This document shows positions 1 to 7,381 of a stretch of DNA of 64,000 bases, piece by piece. This stretch comes from Salana multivorans. GTDB taxonomy: Bacteria; Actinomycetota; Actinomycetes; Actinomycetales; Beutenbergiaceae. Below the pieces are notes generated by a model. It did not search any database and was not told the DNA's origin. It saw nothing but the letters and a program-made list of their open reading frames with translations. Position numbers and translations under genes: made by a program. The stretch spans positions 2,542,001-2,606,000 of the forward strand of contig NZ_RKHQ01000001.1 in assembly GCF_003751805.1 (NCBI RefSeq). Direction: 5' to 3'. Position 1 is the first letter of the stretch; every line of letters begins with the position of its first letter.

Positions 1-1653
1 GGCGACGTCGAGTGGCGCACCCGCCTGCGCTGGGCGCTCCAGGGTGCGCCGTCGCCGACGTCGTCCGGCCGGCCGGCCGATCTGTTCGTCGCCGGCCTCG
101 TCCACGGGCTCAGCCAGGACGCGGACCTGGCCCGCGACGAGCTCGGTCGGGTCGTCGAGGATCCCGGCGCCGGGCGCGGCCTCGGCCTGCTCGCCTCGCT
201 CGCCGCGCTGCTGCTCGACCGGACGCTGCCGCTCCAGCAGCTCCTCGAGGGGGCCGACCGCATCCTGGTGGAGGCGCACGAGCTCGGCCTGGCCTGGACC
301 GAGCGGCTGGCACAGACCGTCGTCCTCGCCGTCGACGGGACGCCGGGGTGGCGCGAGGCCGTCGGGCGGCTGCGCCGGTGGGGACAGGAGGCCTCCGACG
401 CCTGGGGGCCGCTCGTCGTGTCGAGCGTCGCGGAGCTGTGCGCGATGCGCCGCGACGAGGACGACTCCCAGCGCTGGCTCGAGCTGGCGGCCGCGTGGCA
501 CGAGCGGGGGCTCCCGCTCGTCGCCGAGACGTGCCGGGTGGCCGCCGCGCGAACGACGGCGTGGCGGCTCGTCGCCGAGCTGCCGCCCGAGGACTGGGCG
601 GGCACCGAGGCACCGGCCGTCCCGCGCGTCGTCGAGCACGGCGGCGGTGGCGCGAGCGACGTGCGCGAGCGACGCCCCGTCGCCGGCCGCGGCCGCGTCA
701 CCGAGATCGCGGCGGGCGCGAGCGCCCGCGTCCCGTCGGCCCTCGTGTCGCCCACCCCGACGGCGCCGACCGGTGCGCCGACGGCCGGCGCGCTCGCGGC
801 CCGCCCGGTCGCGGAGACCGGGGTCCGGCTGCGCTGCCTCGGGCCGTTCGAGCTGCGCGCCGACGGGCGCGTGGTCGACCTGACCCGGCTGCGCCCTCGC
901 GCGCGGAACCTGCTGCGCCTGCTCGCGATCGAGGCCGGGCACGTCGTCCATCGCGAGCGGCTGGTCGAGGCGCTCTGGTTCGACCTCTCGCCCGAGTCGG
1001 CGACGCACAACCTCCACGTGGCGGTCTCGGCCGTGCGCCGGCTGCTCAACGAGGTCGAGCCCGGCCTCGGTCGGCGGCTGCTCCAGCGCGAGGGCGAGTC
1101 GTACGTGCTGCGGCTCGGCGAGGGGGCGAGCTGCGACCTGCTCGAGCTCGAGGCGGCCCTTCGCTCGGGGGAGTACGCGGCGAGCCGCGACGACGACGAG
1201 CTGGCGCGCCGCGCGTGGAGCCGGGCGCTCGCGGCCTACCCCGGCGAGCTGCTGCCCGAGGCCGGGTCCGCCGAGTGGGTGCTCGGGCCGCGGGACCGGC
1301 TGCGCCAGCAGGTGGCGGGGGCTGCGACCTCGCTCGCCGCGCTGCTGCTCCGAGCGGGGGAGCCGGTCGCGGCGGCCGAGGCCGCGTCGCGCGCGATCGA
1401 GCTGGACGAGTGGCGGGACAACGCGTGGCGGGTGCTCATCGCGGCGCTCACGCTCTCGGGCGAGCGCGCGTCGGCGCAGCGGGTGCGGCGGTCCTACCGG
1501 GAGGTGCTCCGCTCGCTCGGCATCGATGAGCGCGACCCGTCGGCGGTGCGGACCGGTGGCGGCATCGTGGCCGGGCGGGACGGGGCGGCGGAGCTGGCAC
1601 CGGCGCCCGAGCGCGGGGCGCGGCCCGCGGGGGCGCGACCCGCCGGTCCGTGA
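1..1653 (+). CDS. SARP/BTAD-family transcriptional regulator, 5' end missing
   Basis: The reading frame is open from the first base, so the start lies outside the window; 550 residues are visible. The C-terminal half has the SARP architecture: an OmpR-type winged helix beginning near residue 275 (VRLRCLGPFELRADGR, then a basic RLRPRARNLLRLL segment), followed by a bacterial transcriptional activation domain of TPR-like helices at about 377-514, ending RRSYREVLRSLGID. The N-terminal 250 residues are helical, Leu/Ala-rich and could belong to the C-terminus of a larger ATPase or TPR sensor region, as in AfsR- or MalT-like proteins. SARPs bind direct repeats next to promoters and activate linked clusters. 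Its place beside the contractile injection locus suggests it controls that locus, but this is inference. Family assignment is firm; total length and target are unknown. Confidence 0.85.
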   Translation, partial: GDVEWRTRLRWALQGAPSPTSSGRPADLFVAGLVHGLSQDADLARDELGRVVEDPGAGRGLGLLASLAALLLDRTLPLQQLLEGADRILVEAHELGLAWTERLAQTVVLAVDGTPGWREAVGRLRRWGQEASDAWGPLVVSSVAELCAMRRDEDDSQRWLELAAAWHERGLPLVAETCRVAAARTTAWRLVAELPPEDWAGTEAPAVPRVVEHGGGGASDVRERRPVAGRGRVTEIAAGASARVPSALVSPTPTAPTGAPTAGALAARPVAETGVRLRCLGPFELRADGRVVDLTRLRPRARNLLRLLAIEAGHVVHRERLVEALWFDLSPESATHNLHVAVSAVRRLLNEVEPGLGRRLLQREGESYVLRLGEGASCDLLELEAALRSGEYAASRDDDELARRAWSRALAAYPGELLPEAGSAEWVLGPRDRLRQQVAGAATSLAALLLRAGEPVAAAEAASRAIELDEWRDNAWRVLIAALTLSGERASAQRVRRSYREVLRSLGIDERDPSAVRTGGGIVAGRDGAAELAPAPERGARPAGARPAGP

Positions 1654-1783
1654 CGGTCCCGTCCGGGACGGCGCGACGACGGCGGTGCGCGTTCGGGCAG
1701 GCTTCGATGCGTCTTGGGGCGACGGGCTCCCGCGACCGAGCGGTTCGGCGCTGCAATAGGGGGACTCGACGAGGAGGCGCCCC

Positions 1784-2389
1784 ATGTATGCCCACGAGCT
1801 CGATCCGCAGCAGCACGTCACGTCGGTCGCGCCGGTGCGGCGCGCGGGTCCGGCGGGTGGGGAGCACGCCAACGCGGCGCCCCCGGGCGTGCTCGGCGCG
1901 AGCGGGATCCTGCGCCTGCAGCGGGAGGCTGGCAACGGCGCCGTCGCCGGGATGCTCGAGGAGGAGCGCTCGCCCGTGCTCGACGTCGTGGGACGCGGTG
2001 GCGGGTCACCGATGGAGAGCGGGCTGCGCCGCGACATGGAGACGCGGCTCGGAGCCGACTTCTCGGACGTCCGCATCCACACCGACGCGCGCGCGCACGA
2101 CTCCGCCCGCTCCGTCGGCGCGCGCGCCTACACGGTGGGCAGCGACGTCGTGTTCCAGCGCGAGGCGTTCGACCCGTCCTCGCGCGCCGGGCGGACGACC
2201 ATCGCGCACGAGCTGACGCACGTCATCCAGCAGCGGTCGGGGCCGGTCGCCGGCTCCGACGCAGGCAACGGCGTGCGGGTGAGCGACCCCGGGGACTCCT
2301 TCGAGCTGGCGGCCGCCGCGAACGCCGAGGCGGCGATGGCCGTCCAGCGTCAGGAGGAGGAGGCGCCCGAGGAGGAGCTGCAGGAGTAG
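1784..2389 (+). CDS. DUF4157 (eCIS core domain) protein
   Basis: This 201-residue protein has a good ribosome site (GAGGAGG about seven bases before the ATG). Residues 43-55 read LRLQREAGNGAVA, a motif also found near the N-terminus of the large effector at 16135-20013. Residues about 76-155 form the DUF4157 domain: ESGLRRDMETRLGADFSDVRIH, then repeated Ala-rich turns, and a metal-binding HExxH (HELTH, 142-146) followed by VIQQRSGP. The C-terminus is acidic (EEEAPEEELQE) and contains a VQR motif. DUF4157 proteins are strongly associated with contractile injection systems and often act as cargo or cargo carriers; some DUF4157 domains are predicted peptidases. Here there is no appended toxin domain, so it may be a free-standing carrier, protease or effector. 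It is on the opposite strand to, and convergent with, the structural operon. Confidence 0.88.
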   Translation: MYAHELDPQQHVTSVAPVRRAGPAGGEHANAAPPGVLGASGILRLQREAGNGAVAGMLEEERSPVLDVVGRGGGSPMESGLRRDMETRLGADFSDVRIHTDARAHDSARSVGARAYTVGSDVVFQREAFDPSSRAGRTTIAHELTHVIQQRSGPVAGSDAGNGVRVSDPGDSFELAAAANAEAAMAVQRQEEEAPEEELQE

Positions 2390-2391
2390 CC

Positions 2392-2452
2392 CCTCCGATA
2401 CCGGGGTGGGTCCGATCGTGAATCACGACTGGATCCACCCCGATGTCGGAGG
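2392..2452. terminator. Bidirectional hairpin between convergent genes
   Basis: A long interrupted inverted repeat starts three bases after the DUF4157 stop. Left arm blocks CCTCCGA (2392-2398) and CGGGGTGG (2402-2409) pair with CCACCCCG (2435-2442) and TCGGAGG (2446-2452) around a roughly 20-base loop. It separates the plus-strand DUF4157 gene from the minus-strand structural operon and probably terminates both. Confidence 0.65.
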
Positions 2453-2473
2453 TGGTGCGACGGTGCGGCGTGG

Positions 2474-4375
2474 TCAGGTGCGGCCGCGGAACTCCACCTC
2501 GGCCAGCGCGACGTGCATCGTGTCGCTCGCGCGGTAGCTCTGGTCGATCGTGACCCGGACGGCCACGACGTCGTCGGCCTCGATCGCCGTGTGCTGCAGC
2601 CCGACCCGGTCCTCCAGCGTCATCGTGAAGTCCTGCTGGGTCCCGGCCGAGGTCGTCACGGTGATCGTGAGCTGCTGCGGCGCGGCCGTCGTGAGGTACT
2701 CGGCCTCGACGTCGGACGCACCGGGGATGACCAGGACGCGGGTGAGCCGGAACGGCTCGGCGAACGTGAAGTCGAGGTACTCCCCGGCCCCGGCCCCCGT
2801 CGCCTCGGGCTGCCAGGAGAGGTTCGTCGTCCCGTCGCGGGCGAGGTCGGCCTCGTGCCCGGCCGCGGCCGACGACGCCGTCACCGACACCTGGTTGATC
2901 GCCTCGTTCCCCGCGATCCGGTCCTGCACGGCCACGACCAGCTTCGCCAGCTCGGGGCGGAACAGGAAGCCGACGAAGACGAGCACACCGAGGACGCCGA
3001 GCGTGACGACGGCCCGGGTCGGGAACCGGCGCCGGCGCACCTTCGGTCGGGTCCCGGCGACGGGTCCGGCCTTCGGCTCGGGCCGCCACAGCCGCGACCA
3101 CCACGAGCGACGCGGCTGGACCCTGGCCTCCGCCAGGCTGTTCCCGCAGCGGCGGCAGAACTTGCGCGTCGGGACGTTGCCGGCGCCGCACGACCCGCAG
3201 ATGAGGTCGCCGGGGGCCGGCGGCGGCTCGTCCGCCTTCGCCTGACGCGGCGGCGGCTTCGGCCTGGCCCGGCCGGGCTGGACGGCCGCGACGCTGCCCG
3301 GCTTGGGGGCTGCCGGCCGGACCGGGGCGACCAGCGACGGGGCGGCCGCCCGCTTCGCCGCCGCGGCTGCCGTTGCTGCCGTCGGGCTGATCGGTGGCAC
3401 CGCGGCCGCGGCGGTCGCCGCCCGGGCGGCCTTGCGCGTCGCCGCGGCCGGCGAGGGCGCCGCGGGCTTCGCCGGGACGACGGGCCTGGCCGGTGGGACG
3501 AGCTTGGCCGCGGCCGCCGACGCCGACGTGGCTGCGGACGCGGAGCGCGGCGGGGGGACCAGCTTCGCCGCAGCGGACGTCGGGTCTGGCGCGGCGGTCG
3601 GGGCCGGTGCGGCGATCGGGGCGGGCGCGGGCGTCTCCGCGGGCTTGGGGGCCGGGTCGTCCGGGGACGGGGCCGGAGCCGTCGTCGCGGCGGGGGGCGG
3701 CGACTCGTGCGTCGGACCGGGGGTGGCCGCGGTGCCCGCGGAGGCCGCCGGGCCGGCTGCCGCGGCCGGTCTCGCCGCCTCGGCGGGGGCGTCCGGCTCC
3801 GCCGCGCCCGTCGTCGCGGCCGAGCCCGTTGCGCTGCCGGCCGCCGCGGCCCCGACGTCGGAGGCCTCGCCGGCACCGCGTCCCTCGACGTCCCCCGCTG
3901 CCCCCGCGCCGCTCCCGGTCTCGGCCCCCACCCCGAGGCCGGCCGCGCCGCGGGGGAGCGGCACGTCCTCGTCGTCGCTCTCCTCGATCGCCGCCGCGAA
4001 CGCCGTCGCCGGCGGGTCGGCGGCGACCGACTGCGTCGACGCGACCTCGACGGCCTCTGCGGCCGTGACGGCCTCGACGGCTCGCTCGCTCACCGGGTCA
4101 CCGGTCTCCTCGACGCCCTCGGACCATCCGACGGTCCCGGGGTCGTCGTCCTCCGCGAGCCAGGCGAGTCCGGCGTCGTCGACCGCGACCTCCGAGACCG
4201 CGACGTCCTCGACCACCGCGTCGTCGCCCTCGACCGCGGCGATCTCCTCGCTCCCCTCGACGGCCCCCGCCTCGAGGACCTCGGGCTCCTCGGCCCACTC
4301 GAGGTACGCCCCGCACCCGCCGCAGAACGCCTCGTCGGCCTCGTTGCGGAAGCCGCACTCAACGCAGACCCTCAT
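2474..4375 (-). CDS. Zinc-ribbon, single-pass membrane protein with discoidin-like C-terminus (last gene of CIS structural operon)
   Basis: 633 residues. The start chosen (ATG at 4375) has GAGGAGG upstream and overlaps the preceding stop as ATGA. Order of parts: a four-cysteine zinc ribbon at residues 4-21 (CVEC then CGGC); an acidic then Pro/Ala-rich disordered stretch to about 385; a second zinc ribbon near 390-410 (CGSC then CRRC); a basic segment; one transmembrane helix near 452-470 (VVTLGVLGVLVFVGFLF); and a beta-rich C-terminus from about 490 (SVTASSAAAGHEADLARDG, later YLDFTFAEPFRLTRV) that looks like a coagulation-factor 5/8 C or discoidin domain. The layout suggests cytoplasmic zinc ribbons and an extracytoplasmic glycan- or lipid-binding domain. 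Its operon place after the baseplate genes suggests it anchors or triggers the particle at the membrane, similar to what has been reported for the Streptomyces CIS protein CisA; that homology is my inference, not shown. Confidence 0.75.
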   Translation of the reverse strand: MRVCVECGFRNEADEAFCGGCGAYLEWAEEPEVLEAGAVEGSEEIAAVEGDDAVVEDVAVSEVAVDDAGLAWLAEDDDPGTVGWSEGVEETGDPVSERAVEAVTAAEAVEVASTQSVAADPPATAFAAAIEESDDEDVPLPRGAAGLGVGAETGSGAGAAGDVEGRGAGEASDVGAAAAGSATGSAATTGAAEPDAPAEAARPAAAAGPAASAGTAATPGPTHESPPPAATTAPAPSPDDPAPKPAETPAPAPIAAPAPTAAPDPTSAAAKLVPPPRSASAATSASAAAAKLVPPARPVVPAKPAAPSPAAATRKAARAATAAAAVPPISPTAATAAAAAKRAAAPSLVAPVRPAAPKPGSVAAVQPGRARPKPPPRQAKADEPPPAPGDLICGSCGAGNVPTRKFCRRCGNSLAEARVQPRRSWWSRLWRPEPKAGPVAGTRPKVRRRRFPTRAVVTLGVLGVLVFVGFLFRPELAKLVVAVQDRIAGNEAINQVSVTASSAAAGHEADLARDGTTNLSWQPEATGAGAGEYLDFTFAEPFRLTRVLVIPGASDVEAEYLTTAAPQQLTITVTTSAGTQQDFTMTLEDRVGLQHTAIEADDVVAVRVTIDQSYRASDTMHVALAEVEFRGRT

Positions 4376-4932
4376 GTCCCTGCCTCCTCGGTCCCGAGCT
4401 CCCTGATCTCGCACGTGTGGGGCACGTGCGCCGGCTTGACCGACGCCACGAGCGCGTCCAGCCGTCGTGGGTCGACGCGCGAGGCGTCGGGCACCCGCAG
4501 GACGACCCGCAGCCCCGGCGTCGCACTGCCCGGCAGCTCGCCCCGCGGGCTCATCGAGCCGACGACGCCGCCGGAGTCGTGGACCTCCACGTCCCCGTCG
4601 AACGCGAGCCGCACGGCCTCGGCGACCCCGCGGGGCGTGCCGCGCCAGCGGTGCAGGGACGCGGCCGAGCGCACGGCGCCGCGGGTGCGCTCGGTCGACC
4701 ACGTCTGGTCGTGCTCGATGCCGACCCAGCCCGTGAGCCACAGGAGGAAGTCCTCCGGGGCCAGGTCGGGGTCGACATAGGCGTGCAGCGAGTCGAGCGT
4801 GAGGTAGATCGGGGCGAGCAGGTCGTCGAGCCCGCTCACGTAGCGCGCGAGGAAGTCGTCCTCCGCGAGGATCGCCGGCAGGCGGTCCACCACGGGGACG
4901 GGGCTGATGACGCCGGGGGTCTCACCGCGCAT
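4372..4932 (-). CDS. Phage tail protein I-like baseplate protein
   Basis: 186 residues from ATG at 4932, which overlaps the end of the baseplate J gene by 11 bases. The sequence has the hallmark of P2 gpI-type tail proteins: LPAILAEDDFLARYVSGLDDLL, then LDSLHAYVDPDLAPEDFLLWLTGWVG, then RGAVRSAASLHRWRGTPRGVAEAVRLAF (each block quoted in part from about residues 18-115). In contractile tails this protein binds baseplate J and helps form the wedge. The C-terminus (VVLRVPDASRVDPRRLDALV) resembles the ferredoxin-like end of this family. It is translationally coupled at both ends to neighbours in the same operon, so it is almost certainly part of the assembled baseplate. No oddities beyond a compact length. 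Confidence 0.85.
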   Translation of the reverse strand: MRGETPGVISPVPVVDRLPAILAEDDFLARYVSGLDDLLAPIYLTLDSLHAYVDPDLAPEDFLLWLTGWVGIEHDQTWSTERTRGAVRSAASLHRWRGTPRGVAEAVRLAFDGDVEVHDSGGVVGSMSPRGELPGSATPGLRVVLRVPDASRVDPRRLDALVASVKPAHVPHTCEIRELGTEEAGT

Positions 4933-6871
4933 CGCGACCGCCGACCCGGACCTGGTGCCGGAAGGAGAAGACGAGCGCGTTGGGGTCGATGTCGATCCGC
5001 GGCACCGGCTCGCCGCGCTTGCCCGTGATCGGGTCGGCCGCGAACAGCCGGACGTCCTCGACGAGGTCGGTCCCCGGCAGCCGCTGCAGGACGGCGTAGA
5101 CCTCGCCGGTCTGCACGGGTCGGCCGAACGGCCAGCCGGTCCCGTCCGGGCCGCCGACGAGCGGGTCGAAGTACCGGTTGAGCGCGCGCAGCGCCTCGAG
5201 CTCCAGCAGCGCCGGGGCGGCGCGCAGCGTCGCCGCCAGCCGGGCCACCACGGTGACGCCCTGGTAGGACGGGGGCTCCACGACGATCCGTGCGCCGACC
5301 GTCCGCCGCTCCTCGAGCGCCTCGACGATCGCGGCGACCGCCTCCTCCTGCGGCACCATGTCCTCGAACCGGAGCACCCCCTCCTCGTCGGGGACCGCCG
5401 ACGGCACGAGCAGCACCCGCACGGCGCCCGGCTCGTCGTCGGTGAACGCGCGGACCCGCGCGATCTGGGGAGCCGCGGCCGACGCGATCGCCTCGATGTC
5501 CTCGGTCGTGACGGCGCGGTCCCGCACACGCAGCGTCATCGGCCCCCGCCGGCGCACCTCGGCGACGGTCTCCGCCGCGACGCCCCCGTGCGCGACGCGC
5601 CGGTTCTCCACCCGGTCGACGAACGGCACCGGTGTGCGCATGACGCTGATGGCCCCGGCCGCGACGTTCCCCGCCGGTCCGCCGCCCGTGCGGTAGCCGA
5701 CGAGCCGCAGCGGAGCGCCCTTGGGCGGCACGGCGCCGCAGAGCCGGACGCTGCCGTCGGGCTCCCGGACGGCGGGGGCCAGCTCGACGAGCCCGTTCGC
5801 CCGGTCGACGGTGAACACGCCGTCGTCGCCGTCGTGACTGGCGAAGGAGTCGACCTCGTGCCAGGTCTCCCAGCCGTGCCCGGCCGCGACCTCGAGCACG
5901 AGCGCCGGACCGGCGACCACGGGCGCGTGCTGCAGCCGGAACACCTGGCCCGGCACGCCCTCGGACAGGCCGAGCACCTCGTCCGTCACGGTGCGCGCGT
6001 GCACGGCCTCCGTCGTGCCGCCGACGGTCGAGGCGACCGCGCGGTGCAGCGTCGGGCTCGCGGTGTAGGTCGGGTAGCCCTCGTCCGCCTCGACGACGCG
6101 GCAGCGCAGCCACCCGGCCCGCACCTGCGCGATGACGCTGGCGGTGTGCGTCGGGGGCAGCAGGAGGACGACGTCGCCCGTCCGGTTGAGCCCGCCGGTG
6201 CCGTCCTCGACGACCTCGCACGGCGTCCACGATCCCGTCCACGCCTCCCAGACGAGCGGGGGGTAGCGCGGGTCGACGCCGACCCCCTGGACCTCGCACG
6301 CCAGGTGGAGCAGGACGGCGCAGCTCGGGGCGGGGTCGTCGAGCCCGAACAGGAGGGTGTCGCCGATCACCGGCTCGGGCGAGAACGCCGGGACGTGCTG
6401 CCCGTCGCGCAGCGCGTCGTCCCGGGACACCGGCGGGCCGGCGTCGTCGCCGCTCGCCTGCGTCATGACGTGGGCGAGCGAGCGCGGCGGGATCGTGAGC
6501 GAGCGCGTCGTGGTGAAGACGACGGCGTCGCCGGCGTCGACGCCCGGCGTCGCGAGCTCGAGCCCCGCGGGGACGAGGACGTCCTCCGTCTGCGGAGCCG
6601 AGAGCCACGCGACGACCTCGGCGACGGCCGCGGTCGCCGGGTGCAGCCGCACGCCGAGGAGCTGGAGGAACTCCAGGTAGAGCCGGTCGGGGACCCGGTT
6701 GAGCCGGTAGAACATCTCGTCCACCATCGACGCGACCGTCTCGATGACGGTGACGCCCGGGTCCGACACGTTGTGGTCGGTCCACTCGGGGCAGCGCTGC
6801 TGCACGTAGCGCTTCGCGTCGTCGACCATGTCCTGGAACCGGCGGTCGTCGAGGTTCGGGGTTGGCAGCAC
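4922..6871 (-). CDS. Baseplate J-like protein (baseplate wedge)
   Basis: 649 residues from a GTG one base after the gp25 stop. The N-terminus (FQDMVDDAKRYVQQRCPEW, then DPGVTVIETVASMVDEMFYRLN) is typical of the putative baseplate assembly family found in eCIS and Gram-positive contractile tails. The C-terminal third carries the J-like core, with RRRGPMTLRVRDRAVTTED, FTDDEPGAVRVLLVP and RIVVEPPSYQGVTV. In the particle, J forms the outer wedge around the gp25/spike hub and passes the contraction signal to the sheath. Its size matches Afp11/Pvc11-type proteins only roughly, being in the shorter actinobacterial class. It sits between gp25 and tail protein I in the conserved order gp25-J-I, which makes the call secure. 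Confidence 0.92.
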   Translation of the reverse strand: MLPTPNLDDRRFQDMVDDAKRYVQQRCPEWTDHNVSDPGVTVIETVASMVDEMFYRLNRVPDRLYLEFLQLLGVRLHPATAAVAEVVAWLSAPQTEDVLVPAGLELATPGVDAGDAVVFTTTRSLTIPPRSLAHVMTQASGDDAGPPVSRDDALRDGQHVPAFSPEPVIGDTLLFGLDDPAPSCAVLLHLACEVQGVGVDPRYPPLVWEAWTGSWTPCEVVEDGTGGLNRTGDVVLLLPPTHTASVIAQVRAGWLRCRVVEADEGYPTYTASPTLHRAVASTVGGTTEAVHARTVTDEVLGLSEGVPGQVFRLQHAPVVAGPALVLEVAAGHGWETWHEVDSFASHDGDDGVFTVDRANGLVELAPAVREPDGSVRLCGAVPPKGAPLRLVGYRTGGGPAGNVAAGAISVMRTPVPFVDRVENRRVAHGGVAAETVAEVRRRGPMTLRVRDRAVTTEDIEAIASAAAPQIARVRAFTDDEPGAVRVLLVPSAVPDEEGVLRFEDMVPQEEAVAAIVEALEERRTVGARIVVEPPSYQGVTVVARLAATLRAAPALLELEALRALNRYFDPLVGGPDGTGWPFGRPVQTGEVYAVLQRLPGTDLVEDVRLFAADPITGKRGEPVPRIDIDPNALVFSFRHQVRVGGRDAR

Positions 6872-6872
6872 G

Positions 6873-7301
6873 TCAGCCTCCAGCCGGGTCGGGCGTCGCG
6901 CGGGATGGCTCCGACGGGATCGTGTAGAACGGGAAGACGAGGTTGCGCGGGTCGTTGGTGCCGCGCACGGTGTAGTGGATCTCGATGAGCAGGACGCCCT
7001 CCGTCGCGCGGTCGAGCCGGACGACGACGTCGGCCAGCGTGATCCGGGGCTCCCACCACTCCAGGGCGACGCGGACGGCGTCGGCGATCGCGCCGGCCGT
7101 CGTGGCGTCGGCCGGCGCGAAGACGTAGTCGTGGACGCCGCAGCCGAACTCCGGCCGCATGGGCCGCTCGCCCTTCGCGGTGCCGAGGATGAGGTGGATG
7201 CTCTCCTCGATCTCGTGCGACTCCCGCGACAGCGCGATCCGTCCCGTGGCGTCCGTGCCGACCGGGTAGGCCCAGCCGGAGCCGATGAACTCCCGTGCCA
7301 T
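6873..7301 (-). CDS. gp25/GPW-family baseplate protein
   Basis: 142 residues. The start ATG at 7301 is preceded by a purine-rich GAGGAGGACGAGGAG ribosome site. Residues about 30-110 fit the gp25 fold: ESIHLILGTAKGERPMRPEFGCGVHDYVF, with the conserved GER.MRPEFG core, followed by the W.PRI..ADV.V strand-turn segment. gp25 joins the inner baseplate to the first sheath ring and initiates sheath assembly. It is the first of three tightly packed wedge genes (gp25, J, I) and is 80 bases downstream of the VgrG-like spike gene. The name 'lysozyme' sometimes attached to this family does not imply enzyme activity. Confidence 0.92.
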   Translation of the reverse strand: MAREFIGSGWAYPVGTDATGRIALSRESHEIEESIHLILGTAKGERPMRPEFGCGVHDYVFAPADATTAGAIADAVRVALEWWEPRITLADVVVRLDRATEGVLLIEIHYTVRGTNDPRNLVFPFYTIPSEPSRATPDPAGG

Positions 7302-7381
7302 CTCCTCGTCCTCCTCTCCGTCCCGTCGTTCGTGTCGGTGGTGGGGGCGTCCGCGTGGCCGCGCGCCCGTCGTGCTCGACG

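Noticed and set aside
2513-4780. Long plus-strand open frame opposite the zinc-ribbon protein gene.
   Set aside because: Arg/Gly-rich text without domains; the opposite strand has clear zinc ribbons, a membrane helix and a ribosome site. Very high GC removes stop codons from antisense frames.
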